NCBI RefSeq assembly: GCF_018613315.1
Contig: NZ_JAGGQL010000003.1
Span: 310,001 to 374,000, forward strand
Length of the DNA: 64,000 bases
Source of the DNA: Bacillus sp. ISL-37
Lineage (GTDB): Bacteria > Bacillota > Bacilli > Bacillales > Cytobacillaceae
Direction of reading: 5' to 3'
In this document: positions 52,668 through 60,060 of the stretch, piece by piece
Layout: each line of letters begins with the position of its first letter
Position numbering within the stretch: position 1 is the stretch's first letter
Position numbers and translations under genes: made by a program
The notes under the pieces: generated by a model
The model's input: the letters and a program-made list of their open reading frames with translations, nothing else
What the model was told of the DNA's origin: nothing
The model's database searches: none

Positions 52668-52790
52668 AGGAATATAACGAGATTATTAGGAATAAAAAGA
52701 GAGTTTTCAGGAATATCTCGAAAAATTCAGGAATAAAGCTGCAGGTTTCAGGAATAAACACAAAATCTAAGGAATATCGGTTCAATTATG
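52668..52790. repeat. 20/21-bp tandem array (AGGAATA), alternating dimers
   Basis: AGGAATA occurs at 52668, 52688, 52709, 52729, 52750 and 52770: spacing 20, 21, 20, 21, 20. For the first four units AGGAATAT (20) and AGGAATAA (21) alternate, so the period is 41 bp, close to four helical turns. The rest of each unit is AT-rich and diverged. With the 182-bp element it fills the gap 52415-52846; no promoter was identified. Confidence 0.8.
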
Positions 52791-52846
52791 GACTTACTTT
52801 CGATTTCGCATATTAAAAAATAGCAGAAACGAGGTGTTAAACGATA

Positions 52847-53992
52847 GTGAACTTCGATTTTGACCAGGATTTACTGGCTTTAAAAAGAAATGTCCGTGAT
52901 TTTATCCAAACCGAAGTCGAGCCTGTGGCGATGCAAATCGAAGAAGAAGACAAAATTCCGGAAAACATCATCCAGCTTTCCAGGGAAATGGGCCTCTTCG
53001 GACTAAGCATACCGGAGGAATACGGCGGACTTGGAATCGGCATGGTGGAGAAATGTGCACTGTATGAGGAAATCGGCCAGACGCACAATGGCTATACGAC
53101 TTTGGTTGGAGCCCATACCGGGATTGGCACGGTCGGGATTGTCGAGTTGGGCAATGAACAGCAAAAGCAAAAATACTTGCCGGCTATGGCGAGCGGAGAG
53201 AAAATCGGCGCCTTTGCCCTCACAGAACCTGAAGCCGGTTCGAACGCGGCCAACTTAAAAACGACAGCCGTAAGGAATGGCGATAAATATGTGCTGAACG
53301 GTTTGAAGCACTATATTACGAATGCATTAGAGGCGAGTGTTTTTACAGTGATGGCAGTGACAGACCCTGAAAAAGGAGCAAAAGGAATTACTTCATTCAT
53401 CGTTGAGAAGGACTTTCCTGGCTTCAAGCTCGGCAAAGTGGAAAAGAAGATGGGCCTGAAGGGATCGCATTCTGCTGAATTGGTGTTCGAGGATTGCGAG
53501 GTTCCAGTTGAAAATGTTCTGGGAACTGAAGGCCAGGGCTATGTAAATGCCTTGAAAATACTGGCCAACGGCAGGGCGGGCCTCGCGGCGAGAAATTTGG
53601 GGTCATCACAAAAGCTTCTTGACATGTCTGTAGCCTACGCGAAAGAGAGGATCCAGTTCGGGAAACCGATTATCAAGCATCAGGCAGTAAGCCATATGCT
53701 GGCGGAAATGGCGGTTGAAATCGAAGCGCTCAGGTCTTTTACATACCGAGTTGCCTGGATGGTTGATTCTGGCCAGAAGGTTATAAAGGAAGCTGCCATG
53801 CTGAAGCTCTATGGATCGGAGGTTTACAACAGGATCGCCGATAAAGCAGTGCAGATTCACGGTGGTCTCGGTTATATATCTGATTACCCGGTCGAAAGAT
53901 TTTTCCGTGATGCACGAATCACAAGGATTTATGAGGGCACCTCGGAAATCCAGAAAAACATCATTGCGGCACAGCTGGAAAAAGAATATTAG
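52847..53992 (+). CDS. Acyl-CoA dehydrogenase (short/branched-chain type)
   Basis: 381 residues, GTG start with GAGGTG 10 nt upstream (an in-frame ATA sits 3 nt earlier). Typical short-chain acyl-CoA dehydrogenase: AFALTEPEAGSNA, NGLKHYITNA, and catalytic Glu in YEGTSEIQKNIIA, which is the canonical position. The substrate loop cannot be read for chain length. The promoter of the next operon lies inside its 3' end, so it may be read both alone and together. Confidence 0.88.
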   Translation: MNFDFDQDLLALKRNVRDFIQTEVEPVAMQIEEEDKIPENIIQLSREMGLFGLSIPEEYGGLGIGMVEKCALYEEIGQTHNGYTTLVGAHTGIGTVGIVELGNEQQKQKYLPAMASGEKIGAFALTEPEAGSNAANLKTTAVRNGDKYVLNGLKHYITNALEASVFTVMAVTDPEKGAKGITSFIVEKDFPGFKLGKVEKKMGLKGSHSAELVFEDCEVPVENVLGTEGQGYVNALKILANGRAGLAARNLGSSQKLLDMSVAYAKERIQFGKPIIKHQAVSHMLAEMAVEIEALRSFTYRVAWMVDSGQKVIKEAAMLKLYGSEVYNRIADKAVQIHGGLGYISDYPVERFFRDARITRIYEGTSEIQKNIIAAQLEKEY

Positions 53993-54020
53993 GACTTAAA
54001 CATACCTACTAGTTAGTATG
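53964..54020 (+). promoter_or_regulatory. Promoter and TetR-type operator 4 (54042 operon)
   Basis: TTGCGG (53964-53969), 17-nt spacer, TATTAG (53987-53992), followed by the palindrome CATACCTACT-AGTTAGTATG (54001-54020), here centred on ACTAGT. The geometry matches operators 1 and 3. Because it covers the in-frame ATG at 54018, the real start of the next gene is the ATG at 54042. Confidence 0.65.
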
Positions 54021-54041
54021 AAAAAGAAAGAGGTGGAATGG

Positions 54042-55247
54042 ATGAATTTTAACCATACGGAGAAGATCAAGGAATATCAGGCCAGACTGACTGAGTTTAT
54101 GGATGAATATGTCTATCCGAATGAAAAGCTTTATAAAGAACAAATTGACAAACATGACCCATTCTCCAAAGTTCCCCCAATTATGGAAGAACTGAAGGTG
54201 AAGGCGAAAGAAAAAGGGCTCTGGAACCTGTTTTTACCAGAAAGCGAATACGGCGAAGGTCTCAGCAACCTTGAATACGCACCGCTTTGCGAAATCATGG
54301 GAAGATCAAGCATCGCCCCAGAGGTGTTCAATTGTGCTGCGCCTGATACGGGCAATATGGAGGTGCTTGTCCGCTATGGAAAGGAAGAGCATAAGGAACA
54401 ATGGCTGAAACCGCTCCTCGATGGCGAGATCCGGTCCTGCTTCTCGATGACAGAGCCCGACGTCGCTTCCTCCGACGCAACGAACATCCAGGCAAGCATT
54501 ATCCGTGATGGAGATGAGTATGTCATTAACGGAACGAAATGGTGGTCTTCAGGTGCTGGGGATCCGCGCTGCAAGATTGCGATTGTGATGGGTAAAAATG
54601 ACCCCAATGCCCCGAAGCATGAGCAGCAATCTATGATTCTGGTTCCTCTTGATACACCAGGAGTAACGATTAAAAGAATTCTGCCTGTCTTCGGGTACGA
54701 CCATGCGCCTCATGGACACGCGGAAATAGAATACAAGAATGTGAGAGTGCCTGCCTCCAATATGCTATGGGGTAAAGGAAAAGGCTTTGCGATTGCCCAG
54801 GGCCGCCTCGGACCGGGGAGGATCCATCATTGTATGAGAACGATCGGTGCCGCTGAAAGAGCTCTTGAAGAGATGTCTAAACGCGTTCTCCAAAGAACTG
54901 CATTCGGTAAAAAGCTCGCCGACCAGGGCGTCATCCAGGAGTGGATCGCGGAAGCAAGGATTGATATCGAGCAGGCGAGACTCCTTACTTTAAAGGCAGC
55001 CTTCATGATGGATACAGTCGGAAACAAAGAGGCCAAGGCCGAGATTGCTATGATCAAGGTGGTCGCTCCTAATATGGCACTCAAAATCATCGACAGGGCC
55101 ATCCAGGCTTTCGGTGCGGCAGGTGTAAGTGATGACTTCACGCTTGCAGCTGCATGGGCGAATATCAGGACACTTAGATTAGCGGATGGGCCAGATGAAG
55201 TGCACAAACGAGCGATAGCAAGATACGAGCTAAAAAAATATTTGTAA
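54042..55247 (+). CDS. Acyl-CoA dehydrogenase of the ACAD10/11 type
   Basis: 401 residues from ATG 54042 (GAGGTGG 5 nt upstream). ACAD fold with [29 protein letters not shown] and [13 protein letters not shown] at the C-terminal catalytic region, where typical enzymes have YEGT. This [16 protein letters not shown] pattern is that of ACAD11 and of LvaC from levulinate catabolism. In those pathways this protein and an APH-like kinase convert 4-hydroxyacyl-CoA via a 4-phosphoacyl-CoA. The matching kinase is encoded three genes downstream. Confidence 0.85.
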   Translation: MNFNHTEKIKEYQARLTEFMDEYVYPNEKLYKEQIDKHDPFSKVPPIMEELKVKAKEKGLWNLFLPESEYGEGLSNLEYAPLCEIMGRSSIAPEVFNCAAPDTGNMEVLVRYGKEEHKEQWLKPLLDGEIRSCFSMTEPDVASSDATNIQASIIRDGDEYVINGTKWWSSGAGDPRCKIAIVMGKNDPNAPKHEQQSMILVPLDTPGVTIKRILPVFGYDHAPHGHAEIEYKNVRVPASNMLWGKGKGFAIAQGRLGPGRIHHCMRTIGAAERALEEMSKRVLQRTAFGKKLADQGVIQEWIAEARIDIEQARLLTLKAAFMMDTVGNKEAKAEIAMIKVVAPNMALKIIDRAIQAFGAAGVSDDFTLAAAWANIRTLRLADGPDEVHKRAIARYELKKYL

Positions 55248-55260
55248 GGAGGACTCATCA

Positions 55261-56034
55261 ATGCATGTATCGGAACTATTTTCACTTAAAGGAAAAGTAG
55301 CGATTGTCACAGGCGGAGGGCGAGGCCTTGGAGAACAAATCGCGATTGGTTTCGCAGAAGCCGGTGCCAATGTCGTGGTTTGCTCACGGCGAGTCGAAGC
55401 CTGTGAGGTAGTCAGCGGGAAGCTGAAGGAAATCGGTGTTGAATCCATGGCTCTTAAATGTGACATCACCAACCCGGAAGATGTGAAGAACGTAGTAGAG
55501 CAGACCCGTGAGAGATTCGGCAGGATCGATATCCTTGTCAATAACAGCGGAGCCTCCTGGGGCGCACCGGCGGAAGAAATGCCGCTTGAAGCATGGCAAA
55601 AAGTCTTGAATGTCAATGTGACAGGAACATTCTTAATGTCACAGGCAGCTGGAAAAGTGATGCTAGAGCAAGGGTCAGGCAAGATCATCAATATCGCCTC
55701 GGTTGCAGGGCTTAAAGGCTCCAACCCAAAGGTGATGGATGCCATTGGATATAACGCCAGCAAAGGGGCTGTCATTACTTTCACAAAGGACCTGGCCGCA
55801 AAATGGGGGCCGCGCGGAATTTACGTCAATGCAATTGCACCTGGATTCTTCCCGACAAAGATGTCGAAGGGTCTGCTTGAAAAAGGCGGCCAGGCCATTC
55901 TTGAAGGAACTCCATTAAGGAAATTTGGTTCTGATACGGATCTTAAGGGTGTAGCGGTATTCCTGGCAGCATCAGCATCGGATTATATTACCGGGGATAT
56001 AGTAGTCGTCGATGGCGGAACGCATGTACTGTAA
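55261..56034 (+). CDS. SDR-family oxidoreductase
   Basis: 257 residues, AGGAGG before the ATG. TGGGRGLGEQ, an Arg pair after strand 2 (VCSRRVEA) pointing to NADP, NNSGAS (Ser replaces Ala in NNAG), NIASVAG and Y-N-A-S-K. The sequence resembles the gluconate-5-dehydrogenase-like SDR branch. By position between an ACAD and a thiolase it probably handles a 3-hydroxyacyl-CoA. Co-transcribed, 13 nt after the ACAD stop. Confidence 0.82.
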   Translation: MHVSELFSLKGKVAIVTGGGRGLGEQIAIGFAEAGANVVVCSRRVEACEVVSGKLKEIGVESMALKCDITNPEDVKNVVEQTRERFGRIDILVNNSGASWGAPAEEMPLEAWQKVLNVNVTGTFLMSQAAGKVMLEQGSGKIINIASVAGLKGSNPKVMDAIGYNASKGAVITFTKDLAAKWGPRGIYVNAIAPGFFPTKMSKGLLEKGGQAILEGTPLRKFGSDTDLKGVAVFLAASASDYITGDIVVVDGGTHVL

Positions 56035-56049
56035 AAGGAGGCAGCATCC

Positions 56050-57219
56050 ATGAACAGAGATGCAGTGATTGTATCTGCAGTTAGGACAGCAATCGGCAGG
56101 CAGGGAGGAGCGCTTGCTTCGGTACCTGCCCATGTCTTTGGGGCAGAAGTCATTAAAGAAGCCATTCGCAGGGCAAACGTACAGCCTGAAATGGTCGAGG
56201 ATGTCATCATGGGAAATGTCATCAGCGGAGGAGGGAATATTGCCCGACTCACAGCGCTGCAAACAGGACTTTCACTTGAATTGCCCGGCCTGACGATCGA
56301 CCGCCAGTGCGGGTCGGGAATTAATGCAGTCAACCTTGCGGCCCAGGCAATAAAGGCGGGGACTGGTGATGTCTATGTTGCTGGCGGCATCGAAAGCATG
56401 AGCAGGGCACCTTATTTAATGGATAAACCAGAAAGACCTTACAGTCCTGTGCCTCCAAGTTTCAGAAAGTCCCAGCTGTCACCGAAAGAAATCGGCGATC
56501 CGCCAATGGGAATCACCGCGGAAAATCTAGTAACAAAGTATTCAATCAGCAGGGAAGAGCAGGATGAATTCGCACTGGCAAGTCAGCAAAAAATGGCTGC
56601 AGCGATGTCTGAAGGACGATTAGAAGAACAAATTGTGCCGATTATGATACCTGTCCGAAAAGGTACACCAGTTATTTTTAACAAGGATGAGCATCCGAGG
56701 CCGCAAACGACTATGGAGGCCCTGGCTCAACTTAAGCCAGCCTTTTTACCAAATGGAACGGTCACAGCCGGAAGCAGTTCTGGCCTGAATGACGCAGCGG
56801 CAGCCTTAATTGTTATGTCAAGAGAGAAAGCACAAGAATTAGGTGTGAAACCAATGGCGGTCGTAAGGGAGCAGGCAGTAGCCGGGGTGGATCCAAATAT
56901 CATGGGCATCGGTCCGGTACCTGCAGTCAGAAAGGTTCTTGAAAAGTCTGGGCTGACTCTCGATGACATGGACATCATCGAAATTAACGAAGCATTTGCT
57001 GCACAGGTGATTGCTTGTGACAGGGAGCTAAACATGGATAGGACCAAAGTCAATGTCAATGGTGGGGCGATTGCCCATGGACATCCATTGGGAGCAACAG
57101 GAGCAATCCTGATCACGAAAGCAGTTTACGAGCTTGAGAGAAGAGGCGGACGGTACGCGCTGATCACTGCTTGCATCGGCGGCGGCCAGGGAATCGCCAC
57201 AATCATTGAACGAGAATAA
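56050..57219 (+). CDS. Acetyl-CoA C-acyltransferase (thiolase)
   Basis: 389 residues with acyl-carrying Cys87 in DRQCGSGINAV, the CoA/active-site His in GGAIAHGHPLGATGA and the second Cys in ACIGGGQG. Degradative thiolase that splits a 3-ketoacyl-CoA with CoA. It completes a beta-oxidation set within the operon. AAGGAGG precedes the ATG. Confidence 0.92.
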   Translation: MNRDAVIVSAVRTAIGRQGGALASVPAHVFGAEVIKEAIRRANVQPEMVEDVIMGNVISGGGNIARLTALQTGLSLELPGLTIDRQCGSGINAVNLAAQAIKAGTGDVYVAGGIESMSRAPYLMDKPERPYSPVPPSFRKSQLSPKEIGDPPMGITAENLVTKYSISREEQDEFALASQQKMAAAMSEGRLEEQIVPIMIPVRKGTPVIFNKDEHPRPQTTMEALAQLKPAFLPNGTVTAGSSSGLNDAAAALIVMSREKAQELGVKPMAVVREQAVAGVDPNIMGIGPVPAVRKVLEKSGLTLDDMDIIEINEAFAAQVIACDRELNMDRTKVNVNGGAIAHGHPLGATGAILITKAVYELERRGGRYALITACIGGGQGIATIIERE

Positions 57220-57249
57220 CAATTTCACCTAAAAGGAGGAATGCTACTT

Positions 57250-58305
57250 ATGGCTTCTGATACGATTCCCATCAGGCAAGGGGAAGAACTTGATACCAGT
57301 GCGATCGAAAACTACTTAAGGGAGCAATTAACAGATCTTCCTGAAGAAAATCTGACGATCCAGCAATTCAGCTTTGGAAAATCGAATTTAACCTATCAGC
57401 TGAAGATGGGAGAGTGGGAAGCGGTCCTACGGCGCCCCCCGCTTGGTCCTGTGGCACCGAAAGCTCATGATATGGAACGGGAATATAAAATCCTGAAAGA
57501 GATCAGCCCTCATTTCTCGGCTGCTCCGAAACCATATTTGTTTGCAGATGAAAGTGTCATCGGCAGTCCATTTTTTGTGATGGAAAGAAAGCGCGGCATT
57601 GTCCTTGATACTGATTTCCCGGAAGGTATTACGCCTAGCAGAGAGATATGCAGATCTTTGTCAGAAACGATGGTCAACCACCTTGTAGAGCTCCACAGCA
57701 TTGATTATACGAAGACAAAGCTTATGGAAATGACCAAACCCGAAGGCTTCATGGAAAGACAGGTCATAGGCTGGATCCGCCGGTATGAGCGGGCGGAAAC
57801 GGATATCGTTGAAGGCGTGGAGCAATTGAAGCAATGGATGCTAAAGAATGTATCTGAATCTGAAACGCCGGCAATTATCCATTATGATTACAAATTGAAC
57901 AATGCCATGTTCAATAAAGAATTGACAGAAATGGTTGGATTGTTCGATTGGGAGATGACAACCGTAGGTGATCCGCTAGCTGATTTGGGTGTTGCGATGA
58001 GCTATTGGATACAACCCGACGACTCCGACCTTTTGAAAAAAGGGATGGGAAAACCGCCGGTCACGGTAGCACCTGGTTTCATGACCCGTGATGAATTTAT
58101 GGAGCATTACGCAAGAAAAAGCGGCAAGGATTTGGCTAACATGAATTTTTATCAAACATTTGCTTATTTCAAGCTTGCTGTCATTTGCCAGCAAATCTAT
58201 TACAGGTGGAAAAAGGGACAGACGAAGGATCCCCGGTTTGCACACCTTGACAAGTTTGTCAGCAGCCTGATCCAATATGCTCTTTACACCGCAGAAAAAA
58301 AATGA
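57250..58305 (+). CDS. APH-family kinase, ACAD10/11 N-terminal type (LvaA-like)
   Basis: 351 residues from ATG 57250 (AGGAGG 10 nt upstream; ATG 57241 is too close to it). Aminoglycoside-phosphotransferase fold: catalytic loop HYDYKLNNAMF (HxDx4N; the usual HGD Gly is Tyr) and metal-binding Asp in LFDWEMTTVGDPLADLG. PFFVMERKRGIVL and the C-terminal region match the kinase half of ACAD11 and LvaA rather than drug-resistance kinases. It probably phosphorylates the 4-hydroxyl of a 4-hydroxyacyl-CoA. It lies in one operon with the ACAD11-type dehydrogenase. Confidence 0.82.
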   Translation: MASDTIPIRQGEELDTSAIENYLREQLTDLPEENLTIQQFSFGKSNLTYQLKMGEWEAVLRRPPLGPVAPKAHDMEREYKILKEISPHFSAAPKPYLFADESVIGSPFFVMERKRGIVLDTDFPEGITPSREICRSLSETMVNHLVELHSIDYTKTKLMEMTKPEGFMERQVIGWIRRYERAETDIVEGVEQLKQWMLKNVSESETPAIIHYDYKLNNAMFNKELTEMVGLFDWEMTTVGDPLADLGVAMSYWIQPDDSDLLKKGMGKPPVTVAPGFMTRDEFMEHYARKSGKDLANMNFYQTFAYFKLAVICQQIYYRWKKGQTKDPRFAHLDKFVSSLIQYALYTAEKK

Positions 58306-58318
58306 CAGAAAGGGCTGA

Positions 58319-59053
58319 ATGCTGATGAAAGTTCATCTTTTGCTAAAAAAGGAGGATATCGATAAACAGAAAATGGCTGACAACAAAATCGCTGTTGTTT
58401 TCGATGTTCTGCTGGCTACTTCCACTATCGCGTCAGCACTTGAGTTCGGTGCGAAAGAAGTGATCCCAGTCCTGGATGGAAAGGCAGCCGAACAGGAAGC
58501 TGCCGGCAGGGAAAAAGACAGTTTCGTTCTCGTTGGTGAATATCAAGGGAAAACAATCGACGGATTTCTGTCACCAAATCCTCTGGAACTGAAAGAAAAA
58601 ATTGAGGGGAAATCTGTCATTCTATCTACAACTAATGGAACGGTCGCACTCAAAAATTCTGCTCATGCGAATGCAGTTTACGCTGCTTCGCTACTGAACT
58701 GCGAGGCAGTCGCCAATCATATTTTAAAAGAATATCAGGGAGAGACGATCGTGGTCGTCTGCTCAGGTTCTTCCAATGAATTTAATGTCGAAGATTTCCA
58801 GGGAGCGGGGTGCTTTATTGACTCTCTCATCAAGCAATTCCGCGATGAGTTTTTTCTAACTGATTCAGCTTATGCTGCGTATAGTTTCTACCATGGGCAC
58901 AATCAAAATAGTGATGATATCCTAAAAGCTTCCCGAGTAGGTCGAATGCTGAGCAAACATGGATTTGACAAAGAGATTGAATTCGTTTCACAGCAAAATA
59001 TATTTAATAAGGTTCCTATGCTTATAGATAAAAAAAGAATTATTGCAATATAA
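58319..59053 (+). CDS. 2-phosphosulfolactate phosphatase family protein (ComB-like)
   Basis: 244 residues; ATG 58319 or 58325 (AAAGGG upstream lies nearer the first). Features of the ComB family: VVFDVLLATSTIASALEFGA, GEYQGKTIDGF, SNPLEL-like SPNPLEL, STTNGTVAL and CSGSSNEFNVEDFQGAG. The family removes phosphate from 2-phosphosulfolactate (coenzyme M or sulfolactate pathways) and occurs in Bacillus as YitC. No ComA or ComC relatives are here. Directly after a kinase acting on a hydroxy acid, it may instead remove phosphate from a related phospho-acid; that is inference. Confidence 0.8.
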   Translation: MLMKVHLLLKKEDIDKQKMADNKIAVVFDVLLATSTIASALEFGAKEVIPVLDGKAAEQEAAGREKDSFVLVGEYQGKTIDGFLSPNPLELKEKIEGKSVILSTTNGTVALKNSAHANAVYAASLLNCEAVANHILKEYQGETIVVVCSGSSNEFNVEDFQGAGCFIDSLIKQFRDEFFLTDSAYAAYSFYHGHNQNSDDILKASRVGRMLSKHGFDKEIEFVSQQNIFNKVPMLIDKKRIIAI

Positions 59054-59056
59054 AAA

Positions 59057-59070
59057 TGATAACGCTTACA
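59057..59070 (+). promoter_or_regulatory. Candidate catabolite-responsive element (cre)
   Basis: TGATAACGCTTACA matches the consensus TGWAANCGNTNWCA at all fixed positions but one (T for A at position 4). It lies between two genes of the operon, 20 bp before the esterase start, so CcpA here would act as a roadblock or at an unrecognised internal promoter. Confidence 0.5.
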
Positions 59071-59089
59071 TAAAAAAGGAGGACAGATT

Positions 59090-60043
59090 ATGTCATTAAA
59101 ACCGGAAGTAAAGGCGTTACTTGAAGCATTTGCCAATAACCCAGTTCCGCCAATGGAACAGCTGCCATTGGAGGAAGCTAGAAAGGGATTTGAACAATCT
59201 GCTAAACAAATGAGCAGGGCTGAAAAACTAGCAAAAACGGAAGATCGGAAAATCAATGGATTTAACGGAGAAATTGATATCAGGATCTATACACCTCAAG
59301 GAGATGGAGAGTCAAAGCTTCCAGCCGTAGTTTATTATCATGGAGGCGGCTGGGTGATCGGCAACATCGAAACTCATGATGCTCTCTGCCACACATTTTC
59401 TAATGAAGCTGAATGTATAGTAGTTTCTGTTGATTACAGTCTTGCACCAGAAAGCAAATTCCCGGTTGCAGTAGAAGATTCATATCTAGCTGCTCAATGG
59501 GTGTTTGAAAACGCTCATGAGCTGAATATCGATGAAAACTTTATCGCAGTCGCGGGTGATAGTGCAGGAGGAAATCTTGCAGCTGTTGTCAGCTTTCTTG
59601 CAGTCGAAAGGCAGACACCGTCGATTGCTTACCAAATGCTGTTTTACCCGTCTACAGGCTTTGAATATACTCCATCTTACGAAAAATACGGAGAAGGCTA
59701 CTACTTAACGAAGTCCACAATGAACTGGTTCCGTGAACAATACCTGAACACACCAGCTGATACACAAAATCCTCTGGCCGCACCGATGCTCATTCCCGAT
59801 GATGTCACTGCACAGCTTCCGCCAGCTTTTATTTTGACAGCAGAGCTTGATCCTCTATGCGATGGCGGCGAGCACTTTGCTATGAAACTGAAAAATGCCG
59901 GAGTAGAAACAGAATATGTGTGCGTTCCGGGAATGCTTCATGGATTCCTTGGAATGACTGAATACCTGCCAGACGGCAAGAAATCAATTAGAGCTGCCGC
60001 AAAAGCTTTCAAAAACAGAAGTTCTCTTAAACCGGTTGATTAA
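59090..60043 (+). CDS. Alpha/beta hydrolase, HSL-family esterase
   Basis: 317 residues with the hormone-sensitive-lipase motifs: oxyanion HGGGW (YYHGGGWVIGN), nucleophile Ser in GDSAGGN, acidic residue in the TAELDPLCDGGE region and His in GMLHGFLGM. It splits short or medium acyl esters in the cytoplasm (no signal peptide). Within this operon it could release the acid that the next gene's product activates. AAAGGAGGA precedes the ATG, and a cre-like site lies just upstream. Confidence 0.88.
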   Translation: MSLKPEVKALLEAFANNPVPPMEQLPLEEARKGFEQSAKQMSRAEKLAKTEDRKINGFNGEIDIRIYTPQGDGESKLPAVVYYHGGGWVIGNIETHDALCHTFSNEAECIVVSVDYSLAPESKFPVAVEDSYLAAQWVFENAHELNIDENFIAVAGDSAGGNLAAVVSFLAVERQTPSIAYQMLFYPSTGFEYTPSYEKYGEGYYLTKSTMNWFREQYLNTPADTQNPLAAPMLIPDDVTAQLPPAFILTAELDPLCDGGEHFAMKLKNAGVETEYVCVPGMLHGFLGMTEYLPDGKKSIRAAAKAFKNRSSLKPVD

Positions 60044-60060
60044 GAAATAAGGAGGAATAC

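Noticed and set aside
57250-58305. Aminoglycoside resistance kinase
   Set aside because: The APH fold is present, but the operon context and PFFVMERKRG-type sequence fit the ACAD11/LvaA kinases, and no resistance genes are near.
58319-59053. Coenzyme M biosynthesis locus
   Set aside because: Only a ComB-like gene is present; no ComA, ComC or other pathway genes occur in the window.
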